Origin: Isoetes taiwanensis
Lineage: Eukaryota; Streptophyta; Lycopodiopsida; Isoetales; Isoetaceae
Direction: 5' to 3'
Assembly (NCBI GenBank): GCA_021234155.1
Contig: JAJEKV010000222.1
Location: 250,001-314,000 of the forward strand
DNA length: 64,000 nt
Under the pieces are notes generated by a model. That model did no database searches and was not told the DNA's origin. It saw nothing but the letters and a program-made list of their open reading frames with translations. Positions 46,493 through 58,465 of this stretch are shown here, piece after piece (positions within the stretch are counted from its first letter, which is position 1; every line of letters starts with the position of its first letter). The position numbers were made by a program, and so were the translations under genes.

Positions 46493-46681
46493 TTTTTTGT
46501 TGCACTATGGTGACAGAAAATGCATGACATTCAACATGAACAACCACCTACTCCAAGATTACAATGCTAAGAGTGCTTGGGGGCTTGCAGCCCTTGCATT
46601 GCACGACAGATTCACGACGAAAGCCAACCTTCTTACCATCCAAATAGAACTGAAAATCACCATAACAGCAAAACGACTCCA

Positions 46682-47792
46682 CTAGCTTCCTACACTCAAA
46701 CATGTCCAATCTTCTTCCACATTAAAAGTTCTGTCACCCATATCCGTACAAGATATTGAGAGCTCCATTGAATTTGAAGTAGCCTGGTGATCTTTCACCA
46801 CCTTCCATTCCCAATGATCTTGTTCCCAAATGCGTCGTCTTCTCTCCACAAAGTAATTTGCATATAATATCTGCTTGGTGATTCTATACCTGCAGTAGCA
46901 AGTGCCAAAGATTTTAGACTTAATCAAGGACTAAAGTGAATCAAGCAAGCAACATACCTGAACACTAGTGTGTCCCATGCAACTGAGGTTTCAGTCAGTT
47001 GCCCTCCACTTTCATGCTGCCTACTTTTCCTGTTACTTAGCAGCAGCAAGTCTAATGCTTCAGATGATGGTTTGCTGACCGTTTATGTGACTGATGCCAT
47101 GCTAATCTTCTCGTGCTTGAAAAATAAAGCAAAGGCAGCAATTGGTAGAAATACTTTGAATGCACATCTTACCCCACCCCTTTCTATTAGTGTTCTAAAG
47201 AATTCAGCTCCAATACATTCTTGATATGCTGTTGCAAGACTCCTGTCACAAAAATCAGCACCAATTTGCTTCAAATCCGGCTCTCCAATCTCGGCCAGCT
47301 TACCAATACCTACACGAGAGACTGTGTAATGATACTTGTGAAAGAAAATACCTCGGGCTCTCAAGCTGGATGCAGAATCCTGAAAAATCAACTGGCCAAG
47401 CTTGTGATGATACACTTCAAGCACACTAGTAATGTTGCAGGCAGAAACTTTGTCGGTGTAATCCGAAGAACAAATTGTGTTGGCTTCAAGATCTAGCCTT
47501 CCAGAAATTTTCTTGTTGGCCAAATCAGAGCTAGTATACCCATGTTCCACAATGACCTCCTTCACCTTACTGCCTCCTGAACCAAATAGAATTCCTTTTA
47601 CACGACTTTCCAGTTGGCATTGACATCCTTTATTCTGGCTCTTTTCACTGCGTGAGTACCTGTGGATCTAGGACGGAGGGTAACCCAGCAGCCAACAGAA
47701 ACAATAAAATCAAGCCATTCTCCATTGGCATCCTTGACATTGTGAAGGACTACTGTTCTTACTTCAGACCGACCTTCAGATCGGTTGCCCAT
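46682..47792 (-). pseudogene. BAH-like domain protein, frameshifted
   Basis: The first frame, 47792-47598, is MGNRSEGRSEVRTVVLHNVK, then WLDFIVSVGCWVTLRPRS and RARIKDVNANW. After a one-base slip it carries on as GILFGSGGSKVKEVIVEHGY, then DLEANTICSSDYTDKV and VLEVYHHKLGQLIF to 47083. The opening resembles the family X exon at 40051 (FVVSTGSFVTLQP). Together with RARIKDV this suggests a BAH-like fold. A further reverse frame at 46927-46682 may be its next exon. Function unknown. Confidence 0.4.
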
Positions 47793-47819
47793 ACTGCATG
47801 AATGCCAAAAAACAAGAGG

Positions 47820-48510
47820 TTAGTTTCAGGAAAATTTGAAATGCCGGATCAATACCTTATCCTGTGAGAGCTAATCACTGGCCGTGTTATTGAAAAACAA
47901 TTTGATAGTTAAGAACCGAAAGGTATCCGCGCTTGAGACCCGATTTGGAGCAGCTTCTGTGCCTCACAATTGTTCTTCCAATGCTTCCCACACCAGCTCC
48001 AACCCACCAAAATAGAATTCAAAAACAGCAACCAAAATTAACTGCACAGTAAGTAAATGACCTCTAATCTCCATTGGGAAACGCTCTCTATTGGGAAACG
48101 CTCTCTATGGGGAAATGGGGCAGATTTGGAAGTCTCTTTTGGGAGAAGGGACCCTATCTAAAATCGACACGTGGCATCCAAAGCTAACTAGGCATGGCAG
48201 GCATGTATGGATTAAGAACAAAGCCACTAATTTGTGATTGGCTAGAGCAAAAATCTGATGTGGAATTTCCCTATTTTCGTAAAGGGCCCATTGAAGACCC
48301 CATATTTTCTCTAATTTCATAACTCCTAGGAGCTTCTGAGCGTCATTCCTGGAATGAAAGGATATTTAAAAATAAGCATTTGACTTTTTGAACCTTGAAG
48401 GATTAGCATTGCATTGCATCTCATCTAAAAGCAAAATCTAGCACATGAAAGTAATAAATGCAAACTTGCTTAGTTCTAAACAAAGAAGTGCTGTGCAGAA
48501 TGAAAAAACT
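47820..48510. other. No gene
   Basis: Low-content region with a near repeat ATTGGGAAACGCTCTCTAT at 48070-48105. The stretch 48283-48318 is shared with 11250-11286 (GACCCCATATTTTCTCTAAT and a variant). Confidence 0.4.
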
Positions 48511-48516
48511 TATAAA

Positions 48517-48768
48517 AGTTCTTGATCCTCCTTGACATTGTTATCAACTTCTATAATTTTTGAGCCAGCAAGCAAATGCAGGACAAGGCCAGATGTCATG
48601 ATGGGGGTAATACCCAGCTCCATAACAATGCCACGATTAGAGGCCAAAATAACTCGTATCCAGTAAAAAGGATCTGACCCAGTAGCGCTCTGGATGCCAT
48701 AGAGAGAGAGTTGACTACAAACAAGAAAGATGAAGAGGGATATTACAATATAAATCAACTTCTCTCTG
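48517..48768 (-). pseudogene. SEC61A: Isolated SEC61 alpha N-terminal exon
   Basis: After an AACGTCAG acceptor the reverse frame reads [60 protein letters not shown] and [20 protein letters not shown]. These match the second and third membrane segments of SEC61 alpha. A stop codon follows directly where the family continues with an Asn-Gly-Ala-Gln stretch. No other SEC61 exon is near it and it points away from the pseudogene at 14-35.6 kb, so it is a separate fragment. Confidence 0.85.
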
Positions 48769-48779
48769 ACGTTAAAAAT

Positions 48780-49390
48780 TTCTTTCTTTCTTTCTGAAGG
48801 GAACCTTTCGATCTACTGTTTGAACTTCAGGCAAGATTGAAAGACATGGCCTCACTAAATGCAGAAGCCAAAAATCCTTGGGTTTTATCCTAGTTGCTTG
48901 GAGAAGGATGGAATTTCTCTGGGCTTGTTCTTGCCACTTGTGAAGTAGCCAAAATCCCTTTTGGATTACCCTTGCATGTTTGAACGTGCGAAATCTAATG
49001 TGTGATCTTGAAGCTAGCCCAAAACCATCATTGGATCATCTCAGGGTTTTGGATCTGGCTGATTGTTCTTGGTGTTGGATTCTTGGAGCCAAGCCAAGGC
49101 CTTTGCCTGGTATCTAAAGCTTTTTGGTTTGTTAGATGATTTTATATTTGTACTAGAAGACCAGAAACCTACTGTATAAATTGGAAAAACAACTTGCTAA
49201 TAAAAAGTTATCCAAATCCTGATAGAAATTGGAACATTTTAGGAAAAAGCAAGTGCATAAAAAAAAAGAGGGAGATTTTTAACCATATGCAATTATTATT
49301 CTGGAGAACCCAATCCGATCTTAGGGTTTTCTTAGGGTTCTCATTGTAGTATAGTTTAGAGGTTTGATTGCTCCAACAGGCCCTTTGCTT
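48780..49390. other. No gene
   Basis: Non-coding, with repeated GGATCTGGC/CTTGGTTTT-like low-complexity words. It ends in the target site of the LINE. Confidence 0.4.
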
Positions 49391-49393
49391 TTC

Positions 49394-52300
49394 GCAAATA
49401 TTTTTTTTTTTTTTTTTTTTTTGAAGAACTGTGTCAGCAATATATTAAAAGAATGATAATGTTACAAAGCAAGTGAGGAGGAAGGAGAAGCGCCCCAAAG
49501 AGGCAGATGATACCTCGACACTCCACAACAAGCTGCAACTCTCTTTCTTTGTATAAACTGGCCATCACCATCTACCACACCCAAGAAGTCCCGCCAAATG
49601 GAAAACTTCCGCTCTACTAATCCAGGAACACCAAAAAGCTTTGAAATAGCTTGTACCGAGTCGAGGAATCGAGGAGAGGTGCGCAGGTGCTGAATCCCCC
49701 GAAAGATCCACAACCGGCCGCCTTCCAAATCAACCACACCAACCAAGCCACATACGGATGCAAGGCTTCTTTTGCACGTCTGCTGACCAAGCACCGGGAT
49801 ATACATGAAGCAGCAATTGTTGGCTATTCAATCTCACCACGAAGCGAGCCACGACCCAATCCCGGGCAACACGCAAGTGAGGGCATAAAACCGGACAATG
49901 CTCCACGGTCACGATGAAGGCCACAACAAGGGCAAAGAGGGCTCACACCCGCCTAAACCGACTCACAAGGACATTCACCACGATACGGTGCACCACCGCC
50001 ACGAAGCACCAACCCGGTGGGGAAGTGAGCTCCATGTCCACGCCCAAACCGAGCGCCATCGAGAACCCAGGAAGCTGCGAGACCACTTGCCGGGAAAAGG
50101 AGTGTCATGAATAGCCAACACCCGGTAACAAGACCGCACAAAACAAGAAGATACAACATCCGGATGAACCTTCCAAACCTGCACCACCACATCACCCCGA
50201 GGGACTATAGGTATGTGTAGCGGAATACTCCCGCCACTTGTTCCCAGATAGCCCGGTCCACATCCTTCAGGAAAAGCGAGCTCGAAAAGAACTCCCCGAA
50301 GCTAGTGACCATCCCAATACCAATCCTCCAAGGTGAGCACGGCGGCTCGCCTCCAAGCGAACTGCGTCCAGAGCATGCCGCGATGGCGACCAAGGGCAAG
50401 TCTGCGAGGGGGTAGAGGAACCCACAAGAAAGGGAAGAGTGGTGATAAAAGCGAGGCATAATCTAGTTTGGAAGAGCACACGCATGCGTGATCCCAAGCC
50501 CATAACACCCGTGAGAAAGGGGATGCATGTGGGAAAGGCGGAGAACCCATAGCGATTGCCGGGGCAACTCTACATGCAGGCGACTTTCCAAATGCCACAC
50601 AATGGCGAAGAGATTGCCACAATAGTGCTTGGCACGGGGAGAAGATGCTCCATCTGCGAATGCTCCAAATAAACTTAGAGACCAACACCTTACTATGCGG
50701 TGCCAAATCCGAATGGCCAAGCCCCCATCCTCCCGAGGCGGACACTTCCACCAAGCCACTTTAACAACCGCCCCTTCATCATCCCGCCCCACACAAAATT
50801 TGAACAATCTTATCCAAAGCACGTATCTTACCCTCGAGGGAGCTAACATCATGAGATCTTTGTATACACATGAGTGCTACAAAGAAATTGACTTGGCAAT
50901 AGTGATCCTACCGCCATGGACAACTTGCTACCCTTCCACCAATTGAGGTGTTTACGCAACCCCCGCAAAATCTCATCCCACACCCTCCCCATGGAAACAT
51001 CCCCTCCAAGGGAATACCCAGCAGACTTAGTACACACATTACACGGAAGCACCTTCCAAGGGAATAGAGCCAAACAAGGGGGGCGGAGTCAATGGGCCCA
51101 TAATGCGAACACTTTGCCCCAATTGGAAGAATGCCACGAGGCCAAGGAGAAAGTATCTAGCAAACCCTTCACATTCGCAAATTCCTCTCTTCGCGCCACC
51201 AAGAAGAGAAAAGTGTCATCGCAATGAGGCGGTTAATAATCTGGCGACTACCATCCCGCATCCAAGCCCACCACCCCCCTCCTCCACTGCGGCCTAAAAA
51301 CAATCGAGGCAGTGCCTCCGCCACAATCGTAAACAAAAAATGGTGCCAAAGGGCACCCACGACGCACTCCCTCGCCTAAGGAGAAAAAGCCGGGAGGGTT
51401 CACCCCGGCACACCACCGTAGCGTCCGTGGCCTGACCGACTTCATGATCGTCTGCGTAAAGCGTGGACCCAGCCCAACGCTAACATCATGGCAGACAAGA
51501 ACTCCCCAGCGGACACTATCATAAGCTTTGGCAAAGTCAAGCTTAAGATAGGCAATGCCTTGACTGTTCTTCTCTGGCCCAATAAAGGCCCTCATAAGGC
51601 TGCGGCAACATTAGTCAAAATGTTCCTCCGGGGAACAAACCTGCATCGCACCTTACTAATGGAAGAAGTCACCGGCTTCAACTTCTCGGCGGGGCTTTCG
51701 CAATAATCTTGTACCACAGGAGGACAACAAGGATATAGGCCTCAATCATTAATAGTAGAGAAGGTGCTTAACCTTAGGAATCAAGGAAATGCATGCGGTA
51801 TTCAAGATCCTATCCATGTGAGAAGGCGCATCAACTCAAGATACACACGGTACACGGACTCACCAGCCCACTCCCAATAAGTGCGAAAAGAACTCCCTGG
51901 GGATGCCATCCAGCCGGGACATTTATCCTTGGCCATGCACATACATGCCTCCGCTAAATCCTCTCTGGAGCTCTGCTCCAAGCTCTCACGTTGGTGAGGC
52001 AAAATAGATGGCTTAACAGCCCCCAAAACAAGCTCCCGCATCTCACGCTCATAGGGAAGAGTCGCTGCGCAAAAAAACCGAGAAATGAGCATGCACATAC
52101 CTCACGCTTCGGCGGGATCCTCCAAAGTCGGCCATCGGGCAAAGCAAGGGGCGCCATAGATCTGCATATCATTGCCCTAGCTGCTTTCGAAGAAGAACAC
52201 CGACGAACTTGTATCCCCCTCCTTCAACCCGGTGGGGCTGCCTTCACAGCGCCTCATGCACTTTAACACTGCTCCAAAGCAACAATCATTTGCAACCTTT

Positions 52301-52537
52301 GCATTCTCCCTAATGCCATCAGGAAGAATTTTGCCCCGAATCTTCTCCAACTCACGATAAAGACTATGCAACTCCTGCGCTCGCTCTGGCGCACCTGCGC
52401 CTACCAAAAAGACCTTAGCAAAACGCTTCACCCTGGCCAACGCAGTCACCATACCAGACATACCCTTCAGAGATGAAAAGGTATCAAGCCACAACTCCTG
52501 GCACTGGGCCGAGAAATCCGCATCTGCAAATATTTTT
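49394..52537 (-). mobile_element. 5'-truncated LINE with target duplication
   Basis: GCAAATATTTTT occurs at 49394-49405 and 52526-52537, flanking the element as a ~12-bp target duplication. The forward-strand T run at about 49403-49424 is its poly-A tail, so it is transcribed on the reverse strand. The end reads CTTTGTAACATTATCATTC through AATATATTGCTGACACAG, common at plant LINE 3' ends. Many stops and frameshifts are present. It is more GC-rich than its surroundings. Confidence 0.85.
51248..51595 (-). pseudogene. LINE reverse transcriptase domain
   Basis: Encodes GIAYLKLDFAKAYDSVRWGV (RT motif A with the first catalytic Asp), then FFSLGEGVRRGCPLAPFFV (the RT motif with conserved Arg-Gly-Cys-Pro-Leu). 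Between them lies a thumbless stretch of normal length. The expected YADD box would follow in another frame and is not intact. Downstream reverse frames to 49462 resemble the C-terminal linker and zinc-binding part of plant L1-type LINEs. Confidence 0.8.
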
Positions 52538-52539
52538 CC

Positions 52540-53850
52540 TTTGCTTGTGTGTCTCTATTATCTCGATTCTTCTATGACAATGGGCAGCATGCAGGTGCAG
52601 CTGGAGATGGAACGATGGAGGGATGATAGGCCTTGTCCAGAAAGTATTGCATCCATCATATATTGAGAGCAGCATTGTCTAACACATATTTTACATATTG
52701 TTGGTATGTGTTGCTCTTAATAAATAATATTGTGATGCGTCTTTGTTTGAATCCCATATGTCGATTGATCTTCGAGGACAATAAAAATACATTCTATTCT
52801 ATTCTATTCTATGACCAACAGGTTCTCTTTGACGTCCAAATGCATGCAACATGGTTTGCGCTCCTTGGTTTTAGAAAATCTTTCTAGAATGTGCTTTGCT
52901 ACCAAAGAATACCCAGGTTTGTTTCTTAGTCTCTTTGGCCGTTTGTGTTTAAACTAGGTTGTGTTTAAACTATAGATTGGAAGCTTGCTATTGGCATGAA
53001 ATATATTTTACGGTTCTATTCTGCTATGTTCTCTTATAAATAAATATAGATTATTCTGATTTGGAAAAAAAAAGCTTGCTTTTGGCATGGGATTTATGTT
53101 ATGGTTCTATTCTGCTTTGTTCAATTCAATTCAATTCAATTCTTACATTTTGGCTTTATGCATTTGGCTGATGTCCTTTCCCTCATGTGCTTCCATATGG
53201 CATGCAATTAAGCTTTATTTGTGTCATCTTGGTAGGCTGCAGCTTCTTGTACTTCTGACTTATTCTCAGGTCAGAGCACTGAGAGATATTGTATGTCCTC
53301 CAAGTATTAGTGTATATATGCTACAAATTTCTCTTATGCCTGCTTGTCAAGCCGCTCAGAGGATGAATCTTCAATTGCTTCTGGGGATGAACTTGAATGA
53401 GAAATGTTTTTCTTAGGGCCTTTTTGCTTGGGCATATTGGTCTTTTCTTTCACTAACAACAATGTATTGTTCCTTTTTCCACTAATATTAATGCAACCTT
53501 GAGGTTTTGTCATCAACAAGCAAATCATTCTCATCTTCATTATCAATGTTTTATGTTCATTATCTTTTTGGTCATCAATTTTTCTTTGTTTCTTCCTTCC
53601 GACAAAGGCTATTAAGCATGCAATGATTTACCATACTTACATAGAGTGAAAGTTCTATTGTCTGCAGCCTTTGACCATCCACATACATTTCTGGGCTGAT
53701 TGAAAAGTTTGGCCTCCTTGAAGCAAAATCACAAAGAACTCCTCTTGTTGCTAGTTCCAGGTATTCCACACTTTCTCAACAACATAGTCCTTGCACTGAC
53801 GAAGAAACATTGTGGATGAAAAAATGTTAATATGCTAGTTTTTTGTATTT
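52540..53850. other. No supported gene
   Basis: AT-rich DNA with short runs (ATTCT)n near 52790-52812 and (AATTC)n near 53119-53144. Weak frames only. Confidence 0.45.
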
Positions 53851-53853
53851 GGC

Positions 53854-54090
53854 TAATGCAACTTGCCCTGATATTAGTTATGTTGCTGACACTTGACCAA
53901 ATCATGACTAATCTTGGACAGGTCCATTGGATTGCAACTAAAAGAGTTTTGCAATACTTGAAAGGCACTTCAACGTGTGGATTGTTGTATGCAAAGCAGA
54001 ATGATGTTGATATGTTGACTTTGATAGGCTATACATGCTAATTGGGATAGTTGCCCTAACACTTTTTGTTCTACTAGTGGAAGTTATTTT
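53854..54090 (+). pseudogene. Ty1/copia RT-RNase H fragment
   Basis: Shows NATCPDISYVAD, then after a stop WIATKRVLQYLKGTSTCGLL and YAKQN. In a shifted frame HANWDSCPNTFCSTSGSYF follows. This is the well-conserved end of copia reverse transcriptase running into RNase H (family pattern A-x-RPDI-Y ... RVLRYLKGT ... G-DADWAG). Only ~80 residues survive. Confidence 0.85.
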
Positions 54091-54315
54091 TAGGTTAATT
54101 CAATTGTTTAATTGAAGCAGATGTTTTCTGCGAATATTGATGCAATTTGATTTTTGCCCGATGCTCTGAATGTCAAAGTGATGAAATTCAACAAAAAACG
54201 GATAAATGGCCGGAGTAACTATGACTCTTTAATTAAGGTAGTCAAACGCCATGTCATTCAACTAGTAATGCACATTGAATGCATTAACAAGATTCCTACT
54301 ATCCCTATCTACATA

Positions 54316-54849
54316 AACAACAACACACAACTACCATTAACATTATTAACACAAACCATTGCATTTAACATATTTAAATTAAAATCCCCTTTAAACCCCC
54401 TTTGGTGTGGGTGCATATTCACACAGGGGGTTACTCCGGGCAACGAGAGCTGTTGGATGGGCATATTTGCCCTTTATTCCAAGATCTGGACCGTACATAG
54501 CGATCCTCGTTTGTGGGGTATGCATGCACAAGTTTTTGTATACTATATATTAAGGTTTGCAAAATACTATAAGGTTTGAGAGAATGTACTTAATGGTGTT
54601 AATTTTGTACATGTATTGTAAATAAATTTTTGGGGCTCTCGCTGCCCTACGTAATCCCCTGTGTGAATATGCACCCAAACCAAAGGGAATTTAAGGGGGA
54701 TTTTAATTTAAATGTGTTAAATGCAATGGTTTGTGTTAATAATGTTAATGGTAGTTGTGTGTTGATTGTTATATTAAAAAAAAAAATTTGTGCCCTTTGG
54801 GCCCTAACTAAAGCAAACATAGGTAAACTTTATGGGCCTAAATATTAAT
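54316..54849. mobile_element. Foldback element, copy 2 (inverted relative to copy 1)
   Basis: Arms at about 54320-54435 and 54655-54775 match those at 26180-26645, with loop and GGGCCC-rich end in reversed order. A diverged extra arm lies at about 54885-55000 (GTGAATATGCCCCAAATCAA). Few differences between copies suggest recent movement. Confidence 0.85.
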
Positions 54850-54999
54850 TACTAAAAAACACAATAACATCAAGACCTACGTCACCACCCATGTGAATAT
54901 GCCCCAAATCAAAGGTGATTTTAGGGGGAATATAATATAAAAGTGTTGGATGTAATGGTTTGTGTTATATAAAAAACATATTTGGGCTCCTTCGGGGCC

Positions 55000-55575
55000 A
55001 CACAAAGAAAACATGAAGATTACACATGGCCCTAGAAGGTCTTTCATATGTTAGGAACAATGAGAGAAATTACACTAGGAAGAGACAAAGCACCATGCCC
55101 AATATTGATAAGTACATCATTGCATGTGATTTAGTTGTCGAGAGAATATGCAATGTATATAAGAAAATATCGATATACAATTTAAAATTGAGCTATCAAT
55201 AGCAGATCTTATAGGATTTGAACCCATATTATCCTAATAGCCATCTCGCAACTTATGTTGTGGAAAATAATTAAACCTTTGCACAAATGAAGCAAAACAA
55301 AAATGAAGCAAAAACAAGATGTACCTTCAAGGAAAGCACTATTTCTGCATTCTCAGCTGCACACCAACAAATCCATGTGCCATAAACATAAAATGCCCGC
55401 TAAATGTGGCTATGCATCGCTGGAAATCTGAATGCCGCAATCAGATTCTAAAATACCATTTACTTTGGTGGATATTCGAGAATCGATCAAACATAAGACC
55501 ATATTATTTTGATCTCCAGGTACATTTTCCACCTCACAAATATAATAGAGTTTCTACGCTGAACTGAAAAATATA
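55000..55575. other. No gene; possible tRNA-like remnant
   Basis: At 55200-55250 the reverse strand reads TATTAGGATAATATGGGTTC and AAATCCTATA, a B-box-like segment without a closing tRNA fold. The rest is featureless. Confidence 0.35.
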
Positions 55576-55681
55576 TCATGCCATTTCTAAAAGCAAAAAT
55601 GCCAATTTTTTTCGTTTGATATACCCACTACGTGTCTTTGACTCTTGGAAGATGAAACTTGGAAAACATGTTCTGATGTCC
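55576..55681 (-). pseudogene. CBL terminal exon
   Basis: After an AAATATAG acceptor the reverse frame reads DIRTCFPSFIFQESKTRSGY and reaches a stop at 55576. CBL Ca2+ sensors end in a closely similar D-I-T-T-F-P-S-F-(V/I)-F segment, part of the FPSF kinase-contact region. The tail after FIFQESK is unlike normal CBL ends. Together with 60922-61510 it forms a broken CBL gene split by the recombinase element. Confidence 0.6.
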
Positions 55682-55736
55682 CTATATTTATGTCAATTTT
55701 TGCATCATGTGACGTTAGATTTCTTTGAAATTGACT

Positions 55737-55899
55737 AATGCCATGGTTCTGTTGCATTAGCAACAGAACAATCTCCTTGGATGGGGACGTCTTTCCACCT
55801 CCCCTCTTCAGTTTTCCTCTATTTATAGGTTTGTGTTTCTCTCTACCTCTTATCGGCGTTCTCTTGAGCTGCTGTTGGATTTGCACCTATTTATCAAGT
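55737..55899 (+). repeat. Direct repeat A1 with terminal hairpin
   Basis: Begins AATGCCATG, then a perfect hairpin GTTCTGTTGC-ATTA-GCAACAGAAC at 55746-55769. In A2 (60003-60167) the hairpin reads GGTTCTATTGC-ATTA-GCAATAGAACC, with a paired G-C to A-T change. The rest is ~95% identical to A2 and contains TATTTATAGG, a TATA-like box, suggesting it is also the promoter. Confidence 0.9.
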
Positions 55900-57630
55900 C
55901 TCCCCAGCATCTCCTACCTAGGTATGGCTTAATTCCTTCATTGTTTGGACTGAGTTGGTAAGGATTTAGGTTCACGATCAGGACTGTGCAGGCTTAGTCC
56001 TGGGCAAGCCGTCAGATCATTTGAAGTTTTTTATTGTATGCTGCTTCCGTCTGTTTGTATCTTTGTAGGATGTTTAGGCAGGGATGTTAATCTGTGGTTA
56101 GTCGCCAAGTCTATAGCTGTCTAGAGTCTCTGGTCCTTATTCTTTTAGCTCTGGAATGTCTCGAATTTAGATCATCCGCACAGGATAAACCAGTTATAAA
56201 CCTGATTGCTTTCCTTTTGGTCTCACCGAGAAATCTGTAGCGTTTGAATATGCCCTTTAACGAACTCCTTTTGATTGCTTTTATGTTTTGGATCGGTTTC
56301 TTTGATCTGGATTCCTTTTTTATTATATTCGGTTGCCTGCTCTGGGCATTTTTCTATTTTGGCTACAAATTCTACGTCCCGCTTCTCTGTAAGAAAAATT
56401 CAGAGATATTCGTTGCATGGGTCGTGTTGGTTTGAGCATTATTGTCTGCAAACAGGTTCATATCTTGCCTCGGGTTCTCCATCCTTCTCTCCTGATCTTT
56501 GGATGCTGCATTGTGGGTTGTTTACTTTCCCTGTTATAAGTATGGCGGCTCAGTTCTTCAAGGATTTGTCGGATTGAGTTTATATGAGGCATTCTGGCAT
56601 CACGGTCGCCTGTTCGGCATGATAATCGGAAGACTCTTCTGGGGTCGATTTGTGGTTAATTTTTGCAGATATTTGTGAATCTCAGAATAATCCAGATCTG
56701 TCTTGTTGCATGATTGGGCGTTAGCAGAGCTCTAAATGTGTGGTTCAGGTAAGTCAATACTTCATTTCTACTCTTGCTCGTTTGGAATCACTGCTCTCAG
56801 GATGCATGTGGTTTGGAATCCATGTCCTCATATTGCCTCTCTCGTTTTAAAGTCTCGCCCAAACGTCCGTCCTAATTCTCCGGCCTTTGGTCATTCCAGA
56901 GCCATAAATCTAATGGTCCCGATTTTTCCATTTCATTTAGATTGATCCTTTTCCCTTTGCTAAGGAGTTGCTTTTGGTTTTGTATGTTTGCTTAGATAAT
57001 ATGTTTGCTAGGGGGTTTGCTAGGGGGTTTAATGGTAGAAGGGGTTCCTAGCTAGTATATTGTGGTATGTAGGTGTTTTTTAGATTACCCATTAGGTTGG
57101 TTTAGGGATAGGCTTAGAGGTAAATCTTTGTGGCTTATCGTTGGCTTTATTGCTTGTTCAACGTATGGTATTTATCTCCTTTTTTGACCCCATAGGCTTA
57201 GATCTACAGTGTTTGGGATCGTTCTTCGGGTAGATAAGGTCAGTTCTTGTTGATCAAGTCAGTGGATTTGGATTTTGGGTTATCAGTTTTTTTTTTTTAG
57301 ATAATTCGAATTGTTCCAACTAAGTAGATTGTTCAGCCACTTTTAGAACTTTGTGTGTTTGGGAGAAGTTGTTTTTACTTTAGTTGCTTAAAAATAGAGG
57401 GGTTTGTAGTGTTAATTATCAGTTGTTTCTGGGGAATATACGGGTAATACGTATAAGTCTTTTGATTTACTTTTTAATCTAGGTGAAATTGGGCAGGAAG
57501 GAACTGGTTCATTCGTTTTGTTAGCTCACACATTTTGTTATTATCTTCTTTACTGGATGAGTTTCTGTAACACATCGCTTCTCGCGAATCTCACTAATGG
57601 TTGTTTTTATGGTGCGAAGTTCTTTCAGTT
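55900..57630 (+). other. 5' non-coding leader of the recombinase element
   Basis: T-rich, 1.7 kb, with only chance frames (56244-56577). A reverse transcriptase would be expected somewhere in a DIRS/Ngaro element but no RT motif is visible here on either strand. Confidence 0.5.
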
Positions 57631-57633
57631 CTT

Positions 57634-58465
57634 ATGGCAGATCAAACCACGTCGAACAAGGCCCACACTTTCCTCCATGATCCACGAGGGAAAGCGGATT
57701 GCTCTTGATGGGCCACTTCGCACCTCCTTCGCCGGCCGAAGCATATCCATTGCGCTGAAGCTCCTAATGTTTACGCCATCTCTACCCCTCCGATCCCGTT
57801 GGAATCACTCTTGCCTTTGGTTTAAATGCCTTTCTGAGCTTGGGTTCCTCAAGTTTGCCCCACATGTTTGCAGCTGCTGGGCCTTCTCAAATTGCTCCCC
57901 CTATCTCAGTTGCATCAGTTTCGATGCCTCCTCCCCCAATATTCTCTCATGCCACGGCCGGTCCCTCCATTGGAGTGAGTCACCCCTTGCCTTCTATAGG
58001 GAACCCAATATCTTCGCCCCCTCAAGACCTCTTACCACAATTACTTCAAACCTTACATCTTCAGATGTCTCAAATCCAGGACTTACAAACATCTTTATCT
58101 GTCCAATCCTCTGTCCATGAACAGATTGAGACCCTGTGGTTGGAGGTGCGGGAGCGTGCCGCACGGTCGATGCCAAATTTTAAGCGCAATTCTCGTCATC
58201 AATATGAGTTTTTATGTGCTAATGAGAACAGATTTCATGATTGCATTCACGTTTAATGGCATTATCTCCTCGGGTTCCAGATGCAGTGCTCCAGATCATT
58301 GAGGAAGATAAAGTGGCCACCCAACAGCGCATGAAATTTTTAGTCATTGCTGACCGAGAGGGATATGATATTGCCTTTGATTTTGATGATCATTCTGGCA
58401 TTGCTCTTTCTGTTGATGATTCTCGCAAGCTGAAGTTAGCACGTCAGATGGCAATTATTCAATAA
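57634..58465 (+). pseudogene. Gag-like ORF of the recombinase element
   Basis: Starts MADQTTSNKAHTFLHDPRGK, then stops. The frame is picked up at about 57850 with a Pro/Ser-rich linker (PPISVASVSMPPPPIFS). A coiled segment follows (LLQTLHLQMSQIQDLQTSLS), then NFKRNSRHQYEFLCANENRF. From 58256 it continues as ALSPRVPDAVLQIIEEDKVA, RMKFLVIADREGYDIAFDF and SRKLKLARQMA. The FKR-x-x-x-Q-x-EF box plus R-x-K-x-x-x-IADR-x-x-Y resembles, from memory, the N-terminal protein of DIRS-type elements in animals. Frameshifts near 57840 and 58250 make it inactive. Confidence 0.55.

Noticed and set aside
51991-52266. Forward frames within the LINE
   Set aside because: They are shadows of the reverse-strand LINE coding region.
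57518-58120. 200-residue forward frame at the gag region
   Set aside because: A different frame in this stretch carries the gag-like motifs and the downstream continuation; this long frame has no such features.
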